From WHSW01 sp963767285 (GTDB lineage: Bacteria; Actinomycetota; Thermoleophilia; Solirubrobacterales; 70-9), in assembly GCA_963767285.1 (NCBI GenBank), contig CAVYDJ010000001.1, forward strand, positions 567,938 through 631,937: a stretch of 64,000 nt of DNA, in the 5' to 3' direction. The position numbers and the translations under genes were made by a program. The notes under the pieces are model-generated. The model saw only the letters and a program-made list of their open reading frames with translations, searched no databases and was not told the origin of the DNA. Shown piece by piece: positions 62,328 to 64,000 of this stretch. Numbering within the stretch: position 1 is the first letter of the stretch; each line of letters opens with the position of its first letter.

Positions 62328-64000
62328 CTAGCTCACGCAGCTCGACCGCTGACCCGCACTCCGACGCCGCTGGCCTACCTCTCCCTCCCACAGTACTGTC
62401 CGCCGAGAACTCGTAACGCAGCCGCTTCCACAGAAGCGCGTTCTCGAAGGTCTCCATGTCCGGGAGGCGTCAGCCGGAAGATCGTTGTCGAGCCTGACTC
62501 ACGATGAGCTCCCGAGGGCCGCGAGAACGCGACGTTGAGACGATCGGGTTTGAGCAGAGAACCCGGCTTCCGCGAGCACGAAACTCGGGATCCGAGGCAG
62601 TCGCGGAGATGATGATGAGATCGCGTTCACCGCCTTGGAAACGCTCAACCGTGTCGATGGCGTTCTGCTCGCAGCTAGTGTCGGGAAAGCCATCGCGAAG
62701 CGCTGCTCTCTGCGCGCGGTGGGGCACAACGACCCCGACCCCCGTCCTTGGCCGTCGAGGCCGAGGGCCCTCGATGGCAGCCTCGATGATCGGTGCCACG
62801 ATCGCGATCTCGGCGTCGTTGCGCTTCATCGATTGCTGCTTCGGTGTGCTCGATGACCACGACCGGGTACTCGGGGCGGAGCGCTGCTTCGTACATGCCC
62901 CTCGAAGCCCGTCGGTCGATTTCGAGCAGGTGGTTCCAACTCCGAGTAAAAGCCAACCTCGTCCTCGGCGTAACACGTGCTCCTCGAGGAAAGAGCCTGT
63001 ACGCATTCTGCTGTAGACGAAACGAGCGGTGCGAGGCCGACGAGGGGGAAACCCGCGGTCGCGAAGCGCCTCGAACGTCGAGCGGTAGACATTCGCATCC
63101 TGCACTCCCACGGCGCGGCTCGTGCTCCCATCCGTGCGCCAGGATCGGCGGCATCTGCCTGTGGTCTCCGACGATCAAGTGCTTGGCCGTCTTGGCGCAG
63201 CGGCGCTCCGGCAAGCGCTGCTGCGGGCAGACTGAACTGGGAGGCCTCGTCGACGACCAGCAAATCAAAGTGCTTCTCGCTCCAGTCGACCGGACCGCCC
63301 GCGCCCTTCAGCAAGCGATGGACGCCGCCGGGCACCGAGCCGATCACGACCAGGTCGCCGGCGAGCGCCTTCGCGAGGTCGGCGCTCAAAAGCGGGTCGA
63401 CCCCGTCGGGTACCGGCTGGTCCGGATCCCAGCTCTCTTTGAACAGGGTTTGGCCCGAAAGCGCATCGCTCAGTGGCTTTGCACTGGGGTCCACGTTCAT
63501 GGACTCCAGCTTGTGGACGACGCTGCGTAGGACGACTTCAACGGCCGTGTGCGTCATCGAGGAAACGAGGACGTGAAAGGGCGTCCCCTGTTTGGCCGCC
63601 GCGTAGGCGCGAGCCAGGATTGCCCAGGCGATCGTGTGCGTTTTCCCAGTTCCAGGTGGTCCTTGGACCAGGAGGATGCGGTCCCGCAAGCGCTCCCCGA
63701 TCACCTCGCTTTGTCGCACAGTTGGCGTCAGAACCTCTGCCGATTCCTCGAGCCAGCCACAGAACTCGGCGACAGCGCCCTTCATGCCGCGTGGAAGACG
63801 CCGCTTGGCGAGCTCGTTGCTCCCGGCCTCGACCCGAGCCAGGAAGTCGTTGTGCTCGGGGTTGGCGCAAGCTTGAAGGAGGCGTTCAGCAACGAGGTCG
63901 TCGGCCATCGGATCGAGCACGTAGCGCTTCCCCGCCTTGACCTCGAACTCGTTCTCGTGCCAGTAACGAGCAATAACTGAACCAAGTACAGGACATAACA
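62328..64000 (-). pseudogene. UPF1/DNA2-like SF1 helicase, 5' end off the window, frameshifted
   Basis: The right edge cuts the N-terminus (FEVKAGKRYVLDPMADDLVA). Motif Q/I: VRQSEVIGERLRDRILLVQG with GPPGTGKTHTIAWAI. Ia-like: VLVSSMTHTAVEVVLRSVVH. Walker B: HFDLLVVDEASQFSLPAAAL. Motif III: HLIVGDHRQMPPILAHGWEH. Motif IV-VI: GVGVVVPHRAQRAALRDGFP, AIDTVERFQGGERDLIIISA and LNVAFSRP. The C-terminus reads TTIFRLTPP, then METFENALLWKRLRYEF. SF1B helicases of this type unwind DNA or RNA 5' to 3'. At least five frame changes in the visible 1.67 kb, motifs intact. The DUF2075 gene starts 15 bp downstream, so they are one operon. Confidence 0.78.

Overview
The window is high-GC (roughly 70% by eye), densely packed, and reads as the chromosome of an actinobacterium. 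The best guess is the Thermoleophilia/Solirubrobacterales side. The evidence is the gene order mfd - SurA-type PPIase - mazG - eno - ftsB/divIC, a csrA gene, an F420/Ddn-type oxidoreductase, many GTGA/ATGA/TTGA stop-start overlaps, and many genes with a TANNNT hexamer 6-10 nt before the start codon and no Shine-Dalgarno, which points to leaderless transcripts. The taxonomic call is inference from gene content.

Layout. 1-5.6 kb: a truncated MMPL exporter with a small exported protein, an enoyl-CoA hydratase and a membrane protein with a PLC-like phosphodiesterase domain. 5.6-12.7 kb: a housekeeping run, mfd (one frameshift, apparently a non-ATG start), a membrane-anchored PPIase, mazG, eno and ftsB/divIC. 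12.7-23.7 kb: a compact plus-strand cluster of two large GT-C-like membrane proteins, three sulfotransferases, a MurG-like glycosyltransferase and a flippase. Together these look like a pathway that builds, sulfates and exports a surface glycan or glycolipid. 23.7-32.4 kb: csrA, a thermonuclease, a class I aldolase divergent from a YbdK-type glutamate-cysteine ligase (their promoters overlap), a rhomboid-like protein lacking catalytic residues, an O-methyltransferase, a GNAT protein and a large exported P-domain/Calx-beta protein. 32.4-38.3 kb: an R2lox-like di-metal protein, a soluble NarL-type two-component pair, an ECF sigma factor fused to a zinc finger, a TM segment and a Pro-rich tail, a tRNA-Leu, a 66-residue H-box miniprotein, and a TetR/cupin pair with a visible operator. 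38.3-56.4 kb: aldehyde dehydrogenase, exported proteins, a HAMP adenylate cyclase, penicillin acylase and CocE-type hydrolases, small membrane and coiled-coil proteins, a TolB-like propeller, a cupredoxin lipoprotein, an ArsR repressor with a large operator, and a TPP enzyme.

56.4-64 kb differs from the rest: lower GC, mixed strands and very many frameshifts. Joined across the shifts, five genes appear. They are a NACHT/STAND NTPase with a pentapeptide-like C-terminus, a GTPase-DUF697 protein, a small protein, a DUF2075 protein (PD-(D/E)XK-like plus P-loop helicase) and a UPF1/DNA2-like SF1 helicase that runs off the edge. Every key motif is intact although the frame breaks about every 100-300 bp. 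This looks more like local consensus indels over a real accessory or defence-like island than like old pseudogenes, but the raw sequence cannot settle that. It is the best candidate here for an undescribed system.

Outside that island I find two clear single-base frameshifts in large genes (mfd, and the 12.7 kb membrane protein). I find no IS element, CRISPR array, rRNA or prophage.
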